From Mycolicibacterium nivoides (GTDB taxonomy: Bacteria; Actinomycetota; Actinomycetes; Mycobacteriales; Mycobacteriaceae): 64,000 nucleotides of DNA. A program made the translations under genes and the position numbers. Under the pieces are notes generated by a model, which did no database searches, was not told the DNA's origin, and saw only the letters and a program-made list of their open reading frames with translations. Each line of letters begins with the position of its first letter. The stretch's first letter is position 1. Shown here piece after piece: positions 54,854 to 63,318 of the stretch. Where the stretch lies: positions 6,178,989 to 6,242,988 of the forward strand of contig NZ_CP034072.1 of assembly GCF_003855255.1 (NCBI RefSeq), written 5' to 3'.

Positions 54854-56081
54854 ACGCCGACGGCTGCTCGCAGCGGCCGCTGAGCTGCTCAACGCTGCCA
54901 ACGCAGTGAAACCGATCGGACGCAGGGGTTACGGCACGATCCTGGCCTTCGCGTTCGGCTGGCCCACCTCGGAGAACGCACCACTGGTGATCACCGGGTC
55001 GGCGCTCGATGCGCTGCGCCGCGCCATCCGTGGTGACTACAGGTCCGCGAGCGGACGAATCTCCTTGCTGCTCAAGACGATTTCCTGGGCATTGCTGGTG
55101 CTGGTGCACCGTCGCGGTGTGCAGTCCCGGCGCTACTTCGAAGATCCGGTACGCGAGACCCTGGCCGACGAGTACCCGTCGGCGCTGCGACCCCTGCGTC
55201 GCGGCGAGGTGTACTCCACGTCCATGAGCCGGCGTCGCTATGTGAGCAAGACCGTGCACTACGGCCCGCATCGGGCCAACCTCGCCGACATCTGGATGCG
55301 CCCGGACCTGCCCCGCGACGGCAAGGCGCCGGTGCTGCTGCAGGTACCTGGCGGGGCGTGGATGATCGGCATGCGCCGGCCCCAGTCGTACCCGCTGATG
55401 AGTCACCTGGCCGAGCAGGGCTGGATCTGCGTGTCGATCGGCTACCGGATCAGCCCGCGCCATCCCTGGCCGAACCACATCATCGACGTGAAGCAGGCGT
55501 TGGCCTGGGTGAAGGCCAATATCGCCGAGTACGGCGGCGACCCCGACGCGGTGTGCATCACCGGCGGTTCGGCAGGTGGGCATCTGACCGCACTGGCCGC
55601 GCTGACCCCCAACGATCCGAAGTGGCAGCCGGGTTTCGAGGACGCCGACACCTCCGTCGCCGCCGCGGTACCCGTGTACGGCCGCTACGACTGGTTCAGC
55701 ACCGCCGGCACCGGGCGGGCCGAGTTCGTCGAGGTGCTGGAGCGGCTCATCGTCAAGCTGCCGCTGGCCGCCAATGATCAGGTGTACAAGGACGCCTCAC
55801 CGATCACGCTGGTACACCCCGATGCCCCACCGTTTTTCGTGCTGCACGGCGCCAATGACTCCCTCATCCCGGTGGGCGAAGGCCGCGAATTCGTCGCCGC
55901 GCTGCGCAAGGTGTCGAACTCGCCGGTGGTCTACGCCGAGATTCCGCACGCCCAGCACGCCTTCGACATCTTCGGCTCACCGCGCGGGCACTACACGGCC
56001 GATGCCGTCGCGGAGTTCCTGAACTGGGCCCGCGCCAGGGTCAGCTCTCAGAACACCGCGGAGATCGCTTCCGGTTACTAG
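54846..56081 (+). CDS. lipO: Esterase/lipase of the HSL type (LipO-like)
   Basis: A 411-residue alpha/beta hydrolase. The oxyanion motif is VPGGAWMIG (HGGG-like, with P replacing H; near residue 168), the serine elbow GGSAGG near 240, the aspartate in HGANDSLIP and the histidine in HAQHAFD. About 130 N-terminal residues precede the hydrolase domain and include a hydrophobic stretch (SLLLKTISWALLVLVH). ATG 54846 overlaps the fadD stop. It likely hydrolyses lipid esters whose acids feed the synthetase. Confidence 0.87.
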   Translation: MAERRRLLAAAAELLNAANAVKPIGRRGYGTILAFAFGWPTSENAPLVITGSALDALRRAIRGDYRSASGRISLLLKTISWALLVLVHRRGVQSRRYFEDPVRETLADEYPSALRPLRRGEVYSTSMSRRRYVSKTVHYGPHRANLADIWMRPDLPRDGKAPVLLQVPGGAWMIGMRRPQSYPLMSHLAEQGWICVSIGYRISPRHPWPNHIIDVKQALAWVKANIAEYGGDPDAVCITGGSAGGHLTALAALTPNDPKWQPGFEDADTSVAAAVPVYGRYDWFSTAGTGRAEFVEVLERLIVKLPLAANDQVYKDASPITLVHPDAPPFFVLHGANDSLIPVGEGREFVAALRKVSNSPVVYAEIPHAQHAFDIFGSPRGHYTADAVAEFLNWARARVSSQNTAEIASGY

Positions 56082-56091
56082 AATTTCTGAG

Positions 56092-57465
56092 ATGTCCACA
56101 CCGGACACCGAGATCGCCGCACTGGCCGCCGAACTGCCGGACCACGCGGTGATCACCGATCCCGCCGTGATCGAGGGCTATCGGCGCGACGCCGCACTCG
56201 ACCCGGAAGCGGGCCGGGCACGGGCCGTGGTGCGGGCCACCAGGACGGAGGATGTGCAGGCCGTGCTGCGGTGGGCCAGCGCACATGGTGTGCCCGTGGT
56301 GCCCCGGGGCGCGGGATCCGGGCTCGCCGGCGGCGCCAACGGGGTCGACGGCGGCATCATCCTCAGCACCGAACGGATGCGCGACATCCGCATCGACACC
56401 GCGAGCCGCGTCGCGGTGGTGCAACCCGGTCTGATGAACTCCGAGGTGAAGAAGGCAGCCGCTGAGCACGGGCTGTGGTACCCGCCCGACCCGGGCTCGG
56501 TCGAGATCTCCTCGATCGGCGGGAACGCGGCGACCAACGCCGGCGGGTTGTGCTGTGTGAAGTACGGGGTCACCAGCGATTACGTGCTCGGCATGGAGGT
56601 GGTGCTGGCCGACGGCACGGCCGTGCGGTTGGGCGGCCCACGATTGAAAGACGTTGCCGGCCTGTCCTTGACCAAGCTGTTCGTCGGTTCCGAGGGCATC
56701 CTCGGGGTGATCACCGAACTCACCCTGCGGCTGATCCCGGCGCAGCCCCCGGCTTCGACCGCGGTCGCGCTGTTCGGCTCGGTGCAGGACGCCGCCGACG
56801 CGGTGGTGGCCATCACCGAGAAGGTCCGGCCCGCGATGTTGGAGCTGATGGACCACGCGACCATCAACGCCGTCGAGGACTATCGCCGCATGGGCCTGGA
56901 CCGCTCGGCAGAGGCGATGCTGCTGGTTCAATCCGATGCACCCGGCGCCGCCGCCGAGGAGATCGCCCACATCGTCGAGGCCTGCGAGAAGTCCGGTGCC
57001 ACCGAGGTTTACGCGACCGACGACGCCGAAGAGGGCGCCGCGTTCACCGCGGCCCGTCGGCTGGTGGGCCTGGCCCTCATGCAACTGGGCACGTTCTATC
57101 TCGAGGACGTCACGGTACCGATACCCGACCTGCCGGAACTGGTCGCCGGCATCAAGCGCATCGCCGACGACTGCGACGTGCTGATCTGCGTCGTCGCGCA
57201 CGCCGGCGACGGAAACACCCACCCGGTGGTGGTGTTCGATGCCGAGGATCCGGATATGAGCGAGCGCGCCCGTCAGGCGTTCGCCCGGGTCATGGAACTG
57301 GCGATCGCCATGGGCGGCACCATCACCGGCGAGCACGGCATCGGCCGGCTCAAAAGGGATTGGCTGCCACTACAAGTCGGCGATGACGTGATGGCGTTGA
57401 CCCGCCGGATCAAGGATGCCCTGGATCCACAGGGCATCCTCAACCCGGGTTCGGTGTTGCGCTAG
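56092..57465 (+). CDS. FAD-linked oxidase (GlcD/D-lactate dehydrogenase-like)
   Basis: A 457-residue flavoprotein of the vanillyl-alcohol-oxidase superfamily that oxidises a 2-hydroxy acid. FAD-binding PRGAGSGLAGGANGVDGG (about residues 72-89) and the CO-domain motifs VVAHAGDGNTHP and GEHGIGRLKRDWL are present. It begins 10 bp after the lipO stop and is the last gene of the KstR-type operon. The electron acceptor and substrate cannot be told. Confidence 0.9.
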   Translation: MSTPDTEIAALAAELPDHAVITDPAVIEGYRRDAALDPEAGRARAVVRATRTEDVQAVLRWASAHGVPVVPRGAGSGLAGGANGVDGGIILSTERMRDIRIDTASRVAVVQPGLMNSEVKKAAAEHGLWYPPDPGSVEISSIGGNAATNAGGLCCVKYGVTSDYVLGMEVVLADGTAVRLGGPRLKDVAGLSLTKLFVGSEGILGVITELTLRLIPAQPPASTAVALFGSVQDAADAVVAITEKVRPAMLELMDHATINAVEDYRRMGLDRSAEAMLLVQSDAPGAAAEEIAHIVEACEKSGATEVYATDDAEEGAAFTAARRLVGLALMQLGTFYLEDVTVPIPDLPELVAGIKRIADDCDVLICVVAHAGDGNTHPVVVFDAEDPDMSERARQAFARVMELAIAMGGTITGEHGIGRLKRDWLPLQVGDDVMALTRRIKDALDPQGILNPGSVLR

Positions 57466-57491
57466 TTCCCAGACCGCTGACGACGCCGAGG

Positions 57492-57538
57492 CTACGGTTT
57501 CTGACGTAATTCGCCGGATTTTCCGTCAGAAACCGTAG
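57492..57538. terminator. Hairpin repeat, copy A, between convergent genes
   Basis: CTACGGTTTCTGACG (57492-57506) pairs perfectly with 57524-57538. It stands between the FAD oxidase and the convergent PadR-like gene and is nearly the same sequence as the hairpin at 63248-63310, loop included. A dispersed palindromic element used as a two-way terminator is the best reading. Confidence 0.7.
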
Positions 57539-57553
57539 TCCCGGCGCGAGAAA

Positions 57554-58165
57554 CTAGTTGGCCAGCACCCCGTGCAGGGCCTTCTTCGCCTCGGTGATCG
57601 CCGCGAGCAGGTTCGTCCGCACCTCACCGAGCTTGGCCTTCTGTTCGTCCGTGCCCGTGAACGCGATGGTGCGGGCCAGACCCGCGACCTCGTGCAGGCC
57701 GGTGCGGATCTTGATTACATCCGCGAACTTGCCCACCTTGCCGAACAACGCGTGCGCGGTCTCGCTGGTGATGCCGCGCCAGGCCAGCAACTGGGTGCCG
57801 AATTCGGTCAGCGTGGCGACACCGCCGGACACAGTGACCACACCGCGGCCGGCCAGTGCGGCGATGGCCAATTCGACGATGTCCAGCGGTGGGGTGAAGG
57901 CACCGCCGGTGGCTTCGGTGGTGCGCTCGACGATCTGTTCAGCCGTGGCCGGTCCGTCGAGCAGCAGTGCCGCCGTGCCGACCGCCGCACGCTTGAGCGC
58001 GAAGCCCGGCCCGGAGCCCTTACCGAACCCGGGGCCGCCGAAACCGCCACCGAAACCGGGTGCGCCGAACGCCCCCGGACCGAACCCACCCTGCCCCTCG
58101 GGACCGCAGTTGCCGCCGCCGAATCCCACCGGACCCCAGCCGCCAAAGAATCCTCCAAAACCCAT
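57554..58165 (-). CDS. PadR-like winged-helix protein with glycine-rich N-terminus
   Basis: A protein of 203 residues. The first ~52 residues are low-complexity Gly/Phe/Pro (FGGFFGGWGPVGFGGG and similar). Residues 60-135 resemble a PadR winged helix (LLLDGPATAEQIVERTTEAT, ELAIAALAGRGVVTVSGG), and the C-terminus is helical. Start: ATG 58165 has AAAGGA at a usual distance; ATG 58174 would add MCD but leaves too little room. It is divergent from a MarR gene with a perfect palindrome in between. Confidence 0.75.
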   Translation of the reverse strand: MGFGGFFGGWGPVGFGGGNCGPEGQGGFGPGAFGAPGFGGGFGGPGFGKGSGPGFALKRAAVGTAALLLDGPATAEQIVERTTEATGGAFTPPLDIVELAIAALAGRGVVTVSGGVATLTEFGTQLLAWRGITSETAHALFGKVGKFADVIKIRTGLHEVAGLARTIAFTGTDEQKAKLGEVRTNLLAAITEAKKALHGVLAN

Positions 58166-58221
58166 GTCACACATCCTTTTTCCAGATTTCAGCCGGACCA
58201 GCGGAGCGCGGCCCGACAGGT

Positions 58222-58240
58222 GTATCAAGTTCCTTGATAC
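58222..58240. promoter_or_regulatory. Palindromic operator between PadR-like and MarR genes
   Basis: GTATCAAG-TTC-CTTGATAC, a perfect 8+8 palindrome, typical in size and base content of MarR-family operators. It lies 57 bp from the PadR-like start and about 115 bp from the MarR start. Confidence 0.65.
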
Positions 58241-58354
58241 GCCCCTATCCGGGCCAATTCAATGAGATCTGGCTGAGAACTGGTTGAGCTGTGGGCGAAA
58301 CGGTGCGACCGATCCGCATGGTCGGCGAGTGCGGCGCATGTGAAGATGCCAGCT

Positions 58355-58801
58355 ATGACTGCCCCCGACAGCGAGCCGCTGGGATACCTCCTGCACCGGG
58401 TAGCTGCCACGCTGCGGCCAGAAGCGGCCGCGGTTCTCGCTCCGCTCGGACTCGGACTGGCGGAGTTCGTCTGCCTGCGGATCATCTCGCTGAACCCCGG
58501 GCTCACCAGCGCCGAACTGGCCCGCTTCACCAACGTCAGCGCGCAGGCGACCAACCAGCTGCTGCACCGCCTGGAAGCCGCGGGCGCGGTGCGCCGCCCC
58601 GATACAGCGGCGGCGGGCAAGGCGCTGCCCGCCGAACTCACTGCGTCGGGCCGAGCGTTGCTCACCCGCGCCGAGGAGGCCGTGCACACCGCCGATCAGC
58701 GGGTACTGGACCGCCTGACGCCCACCGAACAGCGGCAACTCAAGGCGTTGTTACGCAAAGCCGGACGGGGCGACAACCCGTGCGGTCCGGTCGGCCGCTG
58801 A
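58355..58801 (+). CDS. MarR family transcriptional regulator
   Basis: A 148-residue MarR protein. The winged helix has LTSAELARFTNVSAQATNQLLHRLEAAG (about residues 50-77) and a shortened wing (RRPDTAAAGKALPAELTASG). ATG 58355 is used; GTG 58340 and ATG 58346 are in frame just upstream. Its last 51 bp overlap the end of the convergent VWA gene. The palindrome at 58222-58240 is probably its operator. Confidence 0.82.
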   Translation: MTAPDSEPLGYLLHRVAATLRPEAAAVLAPLGLGLAEFVCLRIISLNPGLTSAELARFTNVSAQATNQLLHRLEAAGAVRRPDTAAAGKALPAELTASGRALLTRAEEAVHTADQRVLDRLTPTEQRQLKALLRKAGRGDNPCGPVGR

Positions 58802-60511
58802 CGCACGTCGCCGTTGCATCGGAGCGGCCAGCTCGGCCAGAGCGGACAAGAACAACTCATCCATCCGAGGACTCAGCTCCGACAGCGTCGCGGCGCCGGC
58901 ATGACTGGCTGAGCCGAAGACCTGAACGAGTGCGTCCGGGTCGGCGGGCGCGCCAATGGACAGGCACAGGCAAGCCATGCCGTCGGCCCGCAGTTCTTCG
59001 AGCGCCTTGGCGGCGTCGGCCTGGGCATATCGTCCCTCGTAGCCGTCGTCGTACGGGTACCCGTCGGAGAGTACGAGCAGCAGCCGGTGTGGCGCTCCCG
59101 CTTGGGTTTTGAGGATTTCACCGGCACCGCGGATCCCCGCGCCGAGACGCGTATATCCGAAAGGCTGAAGCTGGCCGAGCCGGGACCGCTCGGCGGCGCC
59201 GAAGCGTTGCTCGAAGGTCTTGATGGCAAGCAGATGCACGGCTTGGCGGCCTTGGGAGCGGAAACCGTAGACGGCCACCCGATCACCGAGTTCTTCGAGC
59301 GTGGCCGCTAGCGTCTCGGCCGCCTGCAACTGATGGTCGTGCACCGCCAGGCCCTCGGTGTCGGTGTCGGTGACCGAGCCCGACACGTCGAGCAGGATCA
59401 GAACACCTAGGTTGCGGTCCAGGTTCCGTCGTTCGGTGTAGATGTGCTCCGGTGGCGCATGGCCCGAACGCAGGTCTACGAACAAGTCGACGAGTGCCTC
59501 GGTATCCAGTTCGTCACCATCGGCGCGGCCACGCAGAATCTTCGGACCCAGGCCGACTCGCGATAGACGCTGTCGCAGCATGTGATCCGGCGCTGCCCCG
59601 GCGGGTGTCACCTCCGCCGCGGAGGTCAGCGGAAAATCGATGACCCGGCACCACTGCGGCCGGTAGCGGTCGTTGTGGGTATCCCATTCCGGGTACAGCG
59701 CACCTCCGGCGCTCACCGCAACGTCCGGCCTGCCCTTGTCGGCGAACTCGATCCGGATGGGCAGAGGCCTGGCGTTCGCCCCAACCTGACGTGCCCGCCG
59801 AACCGCACCGATCGGCAGCTCGGCACCGGCGCTGTCATCGCCGAACGAACGCGAGCCGCCGAACATCTTCCGGAGGAATTCCGAGAGAGCTCGCGATGTG
59901 AAGGCCGGCGCCTCGAACAGCTTGAGGATCTTGCTCTCCTCGGTTGGCCCCTCGTCGTTGGCGTCGTCATCGTCAGCGTCGTCATCCGAACCGCTCGCCA
60001 CCGGGTCGAATGCGAACCGCGCGTCGCGGGAGCACCCCGGACCTGTGGCGTCGCGGGCAGACCTCAGCAGCATCGTGGGCCTGATGACACCGAACCATTC
60101 CGGTGGATCGAACACCGGGGCACGGCTTTTGGCCAGTGCCAGCGAATCGGCGGGACCGGCGGTGGAGTGTCGATTGACCGGACACAGGGTGGCCGCCAGC
60201 GGAACTCGGGAAGCCAACTCAGCCAGGGCTCGATGCCCCTCTTCGGACAGGTAACGCGAGGCCAGTGCCGGCCGGATGCGCAACGCCTTCACCCACTGGC
60301 GGTCCAGACTTCCGGCTGCCAGCAGCGCACATTGCAGCACCAGTTCACGGCGTTGCTCGGCCTCGGTCAGATCCGCCGAGACGAAGACGACGCGGCCGTC
60401 GGTATGCGCGAGCCGACCGGCCGGAGCCGGCGCCACATCGACTGCCCGGCCTACGATGAACGTCGCGAGCAATCGAAACCGCTGCAGCCCTGCGGGTTCG
60501 GTTCCGGTCAC
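58751..60511 (-). CDS. NorD-like VWA-domain protein
   Basis: A 586-residue protein of the NorD/CobT type. A C-terminal von Willebrand A domain (about residues 370-570) has the metal-binding MIDAS motif DVSGS in LILLDVSGSVTDT. An acidic stretch (DDDADDDDANDEG, about residues 176-188) lies in the middle. NorD proteins work with a NorQ AAA ATPase to insert or activate a metal cofactor of an enzyme. GTG start overlaps the NorQ stop by 4 nt. No nitric-oxide reductase gene lies nearby, so the client is different or elsewhere. Confidence 0.87.
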   Translation of the reverse strand: MTGTEPAGLQRFRLLATFIVGRAVDVAPAPAGRLAHTDGRVVFVSADLTEAEQRRELVLQCALLAAGSLDRQWVKALRIRPALASRYLSEEGHRALAELASRVPLAATLCPVNRHSTAGPADSLALAKSRAPVFDPPEWFGVIRPTMLLRSARDATGPGCSRDARFAFDPVASGSDDDADDDDANDEGPTEESKILKLFEAPAFTSRALSEFLRKMFGGSRSFGDDSAGAELPIGAVRRARQVGANARPLPIRIEFADKGRPDVAVSAGGALYPEWDTHNDRYRPQWCRVIDFPLTSAAEVTPAGAAPDHMLRQRLSRVGLGPKILRGRADGDELDTEALVDLFVDLRSGHAPPEHIYTERRNLDRNLGVLILLDVSGSVTDTDTEGLAVHDHQLQAAETLAATLEELGDRVAVYGFRSQGRQAVHLLAIKTFEQRFGAAERSRLGQLQPFGYTRLGAGIRGAGEILKTQAGAPHRLLLVLSDGYPYDDGYEGRYAQADAAKALEELRADGMACLCLSIGAPADPDALVQVFGSASHAGAATLSELSPRMDELFLSALAELAAPMQRRRASAADRTARVVAPSGFA

Positions 60512-61338
60512 GTCACGTCGAGCACACCGTCGGCCAGCTCACCGAGGGCACGCACGATGTCGGGATCATCGGACAGGGCCCGAACGATCGCCGCCTGTAC
60601 AGCGCTACGTACCGGCAGGCCCTCGGCGATCAGTCCGCCGGCCAGGATCAGCATTCGGGTGGAGGACGCCTCACGTAGCGGTGAGCCCTGCAGCCCGCGG
60701 ATGGCGTTGCCGAGGCGAACCAGGGCGCCTGCCGTTCGCCGGTCGATCCCGGCCTCATGAGCGACCACCTCGACTTCGATGTCGGCGGGCGGGAAGTCGA
60801 GTTCGATCGCTACGAACCGCTGGCGGGTCGATTCCTTGATGTTCTTCAGGATGCTCTGGTAGCCGGGGTTGTAGGAGATGACCAGTTGGAACCCGGGCGC
60901 CGCGGACAGGGTGGTGCCGAGCCGGTCCACCGGGAGTTCGCGCCGGTGATCGGCCAGCGGATGGATGACCACGGTGGTGTCCTGACGCGCCTCGACGATC
61001 TCGTCGAGATAGCAGATGGCCCCTTGGCGGACCGCCCTGGACAGCGGTCCGTCGACCCAGATTGTTTCCCCGCCCTTGAGCAGGAAGCGGCCCACAAGAT
61101 CAGCAGAGGTCATGTCCTCATGGCCGGCCACGGTGATCAATTCGCGCCCGAGCTCGTGCGCCATCGCCTCCACGAAGCGGGTCTTCCCGCATCCGGTCGG
61201 ACCCTTGAGCAAGACCGGCAATCCGCGCCGGGCGGCCGCCCGGAACACGTCGGCCTCGTCACCGACCGAACGGTAGAACGGCGCGGGTGTGGCCGCAGAC
61301 TCCACGGCGAGTTCCACGCTGTGATGATTGGTGGACAT
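60508..61338 (-). CDS. NorQ/CbbQ-like MoxR AAA ATPase
   Basis: A 276-residue MoxR-class AAA ATPase. Walker A GPTGCGKT (residues 46-53), Walker B AICYLDEI, sensor region ISYNPGYQ and the CbbQ C-terminal helical part are present. It works as a ring with the VWA protein to remodel a client enzyme. ATG 61338 overlaps the AveC-like stop by 1 nt (TGATG); the frame upstream of it is a shadow. Middle gene of a three-gene unit. Confidence 0.9.
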   Translation of the reverse strand: MSTNHHSVELAVESAATPAPFYRSVGDEADVFRAAARRGLPVLLKGPTGCGKTRFVEAMAHELGRELITVAGHEDMTSADLVGRFLLKGGETIWVDGPLSRAVRQGAICYLDEIVEARQDTTVVIHPLADHRRELPVDRLGTTLSAAPGFQLVISYNPGYQSILKNIKESTRQRFVAIELDFPPADIEVEVVAHEAGIDRRTAGALVRLGNAIRGLQGSPLREASSTRMLILAGGLIAEGLPVRSAVQAAIVRALSDDPDIVRALGELADGVLDVT

Positions 61339-62468
61339 CAGTTCTCCGGCATGAACGGTGTCACCGTCGGGAGTTGTGCACCCTCCGGCAGCACCAGCTG
61401 ACCGTCGGTGTTGATGAAGCCGGACCGCTTGGTGGGTATGGGTAGAACCGGGTCCGGACAGGGGGTGTCTGTGCCGGCACCGCAGATGCCGCCGGTGAAG
61501 TACGAGCGCTTCATGTGATCCTCCGGCCAGGGGTCTGAGTGCATGCCGATCCACTGGGCGGGCAGGTTGTAGAAGAAGAAGAAACACGCGCTGACCCCGG
61601 CGAAGATCGCCAGGAAGCGGACGAACTGCTGTTTGGCGAATCCGCCTCGCACCCGGTCGATTCCACGCTCGACGATGGTGCGGCCGCGGTCATCGGTGAA
61701 GAAACGCAGACAGCACAGGGCCGCCTGGACACCGCCCCACATCAGCCCCTCGTAGATCGGCCACTGGTAGTAGGTGCCGGCGTTGAACGAGACCGACCGG
61801 ATCGCGCCCGGGTAGGTGTAGAACCCGATCGGCAGCATGACCAGCGCTTCCATCACGAAATCGAAGACGAATGCCATCGCATAGGTGACCAGGATCAGCC
61901 GCAGGTTGCTGATGCCCGGCCAGCGGTTCTTGATCTTGCGCATCAGCCAGCAGCCGACGATGGTGATCAGCAGGACGCCGTATGCGTAACCGGGCACGTT
62001 CGTCAGCAGCGGTTCGGCGACCTGGCGACCCGGTTCCTCCGGTGACACCCAGCCAGGGATGTTCGACGACCAGGAGCCACGGTTGAACAACCAGGTGTTG
62101 TAGGTGCACCAGGTGTTGAAGTAGTTCAGCAACGGGTCCTGGAAGAACATCAAGCCCATCGACACGAAAAGCATGCCGTCCAAGGTGATTCGCCGTTCGC
62201 GCCGCCACGGCCTGATGAAGAACCACCAGATGGCGAACGGCAGACCGACCCAGAGCACAACCGCGTTCGCGATCAACGGGATCTTCATGTAGAGCGGCGG
62301 CTCATGGATGCCGCCCGGCACACGTTCGAAGTAGGGGCCGGTGAGCCAGCTGATCCAGACATACAGCTGCAGGGCCAGCAGCGCCCCGCCGACGATGGCC
62401 CAGACCTGGACCGGCTTGACCGACCGGTCCACCTCGACCACCGCGGGCTTGGTCTCAAGATCACTCAC
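61338..62468 (-). CDS. Spirocyclase AveC-like membrane protein
   Basis: A 376-residue protein with about seven membrane helices (first at residues 20-45; others near 65-85, 95-115, 165-185, 200-225, 245-265, 290-310). Segments such as FQDPLLNYFNTWCTYN and YPGAIRSVSFNAGTYYQWPIYEG are those of the AveC family, named after the avermectin spirocyclase; mycobacterial members are uncharacterised. GTG 62468 is supported by AAAGGAGG 7 nt upstream. It leads the operon with NorQ and NorD and is divergent from a TetR gene. Confidence 0.85.
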   Translation of the reverse strand: MSDLETKPAVVEVDRSVKPVQVWAIVGGALLALQLYVWISWLTGPYFERVPGGIHEPPLYMKIPLIANAVVLWVGLPFAIWWFFIRPWRRERRITLDGMLFVSMGLMFFQDPLLNYFNTWCTYNTWLFNRGSWSSNIPGWVSPEEPGRQVAEPLLTNVPGYAYGVLLITIVGCWLMRKIKNRWPGISNLRLILVTYAMAFVFDFVMEALVMLPIGFYTYPGAIRSVSFNAGTYYQWPIYEGLMWGGVQAALCCLRFFTDDRGRTIVERGIDRVRGGFAKQQFVRFLAIFAGVSACFFFFYNLPAQWIGMHSDPWPEDHMKRSYFTGGICGAGTDTPCPDPVLPIPTKRSGFINTDGQLVLPEGAQLPTVTPFMPEN

Positions 62469-62586
62469 GCCACTGCCTCCTTTGGGGCGCGCCCTGATAG
62501 CACGCACGGCTCAATGCTGGTGACGGGACGACGAAACACTCCTTGATGCAAGGGTTCTCGTTCACCGATCACGAATATACCGCTCA

Positions 62587-62599
62587 GTATCTGAGATAC
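62587..62599. promoter_or_regulatory. Palindrome in the AveC/TetR divergent promoter
   Basis: GTATCT-G-AGATAC, a perfect 13-bp palindrome in the AT-rich part of the 167-bp gap between the AveC-like gene and the TetR gene. Probable operator of that TetR protein. Confidence 0.55.
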
Positions 62600-62635
62600 C
62601 AAGAGGTTTTTCAGATCTGTGGCAGAATTTCGGGC

Positions 62636-63238
62636 ATGGTCGAGCGGTGGACACGGGAACGGCGCCTGGAGCGCACCCGCTCTCTGCTACTCGACGCCGC
62701 CGAGGCCGTGTTCGCCGAAAAGGGCTTCACCGCAGCATCTCTCGATGACATCGCCCATGCCGCCGGCTACACGAAGGGCGCCATCTACAACCACTTCGCC
62801 ACGAAGGAAGATCTCTTCCTGGCAGTGAGCGACAGATACTGGCGCCGGTATTTCGACAACTTCGCCGAGGTGATGTCCTCGTCGAGTCAGGTCGGCGAGC
62901 CCGAGCTCGACGAGATCGCCAAGCGCTGGCGTGAACTGAGTCGTGACCGGGGCGCCGAGCACGCCGCACTCGGCCACGAATTCACCCTCTACCTGCGACG
63001 CAACCCCGACGCCCGGGAACGGGTGGCGGCCAAGCGGGCTGAGGTCGTCGAGGCGCTCAGCGCCTTCATCGCCACCGGCATGGAACGTCTGGGTGCGACG
63101 CTGCGGATCCCGGCGTCAACATTCGCCCAGGTGCTCATCGCCACCAGTGAGGGTGTGGTGCTGGGCAGCGAACTCGACGATGTCGACCTCTACCGGCCCA
63201 TGGTGGAGATGTACGTGTCGGCCATCAAGCTGCACTGA
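62636..63238 (+). CDS. TetR family regulator
   Basis: A 200-residue TetR protein. The HTH is FTAASLDDIAHAAGYTKGAI followed by YNHFATKEDLFLAV (about residues 30-65). ATG 62636 is chosen; the longer frame from TTG 62543 runs through the operator palindrome and lacks similarity. It is divergent from the AveC-NorQ-NorD operon, its probable target. Confidence 0.88.
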   Translation: MVERWTRERRLERTRSLLLDAAEAVFAEKGFTAASLDDIAHAAGYTKGAIYNHFATKEDLFLAVSDRYWRRYFDNFAEVMSSSSQVGEPELDEIAKRWRELSRDRGAEHAALGHEFTLYLRRNPDARERVAAKRAEVVEALSAFIATGMERLGATLRIPASTFAQVLIATSEGVVLGSELDDVDLYRPMVEMYVSAIKLH

Positions 63239-63247
63239 CCACGCCTA

Positions 63248-63310
63248 CGCCGAAACTACGGTTTCTGATGGGGATCCGCCGAAATTCCGTCACAAACCGT
63301 AGTCTCGGCG
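63248..63310. terminator. Hairpin repeat, copy B, between convergent genes
   Basis: Outer stem CGCCGA (63248-63253) / TCGGCG (63305-63310); inner stem 63255-63271 / 63287-63303 with two non-Watson-Crick positions. The stem core CTACGGTTTCTGA is shared with the hairpin at 57492. It separates the TetR gene from the convergent amidohydrolase. Confidence 0.7.
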
Positions 63311-63318
63311 CGAGAGTG

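Noticed and set aside
52475..54901. Open frame of 808 codons on the minus strand opposite acyltransferase and FadD
   Set aside because: Antisense shadow; the plus-strand genes are unambiguous.
58751..61338. Nitric oxide reductase operon
   Set aside because: Only NorQ/NorD-type accessory proteins are present; no norB/norC genes occur.
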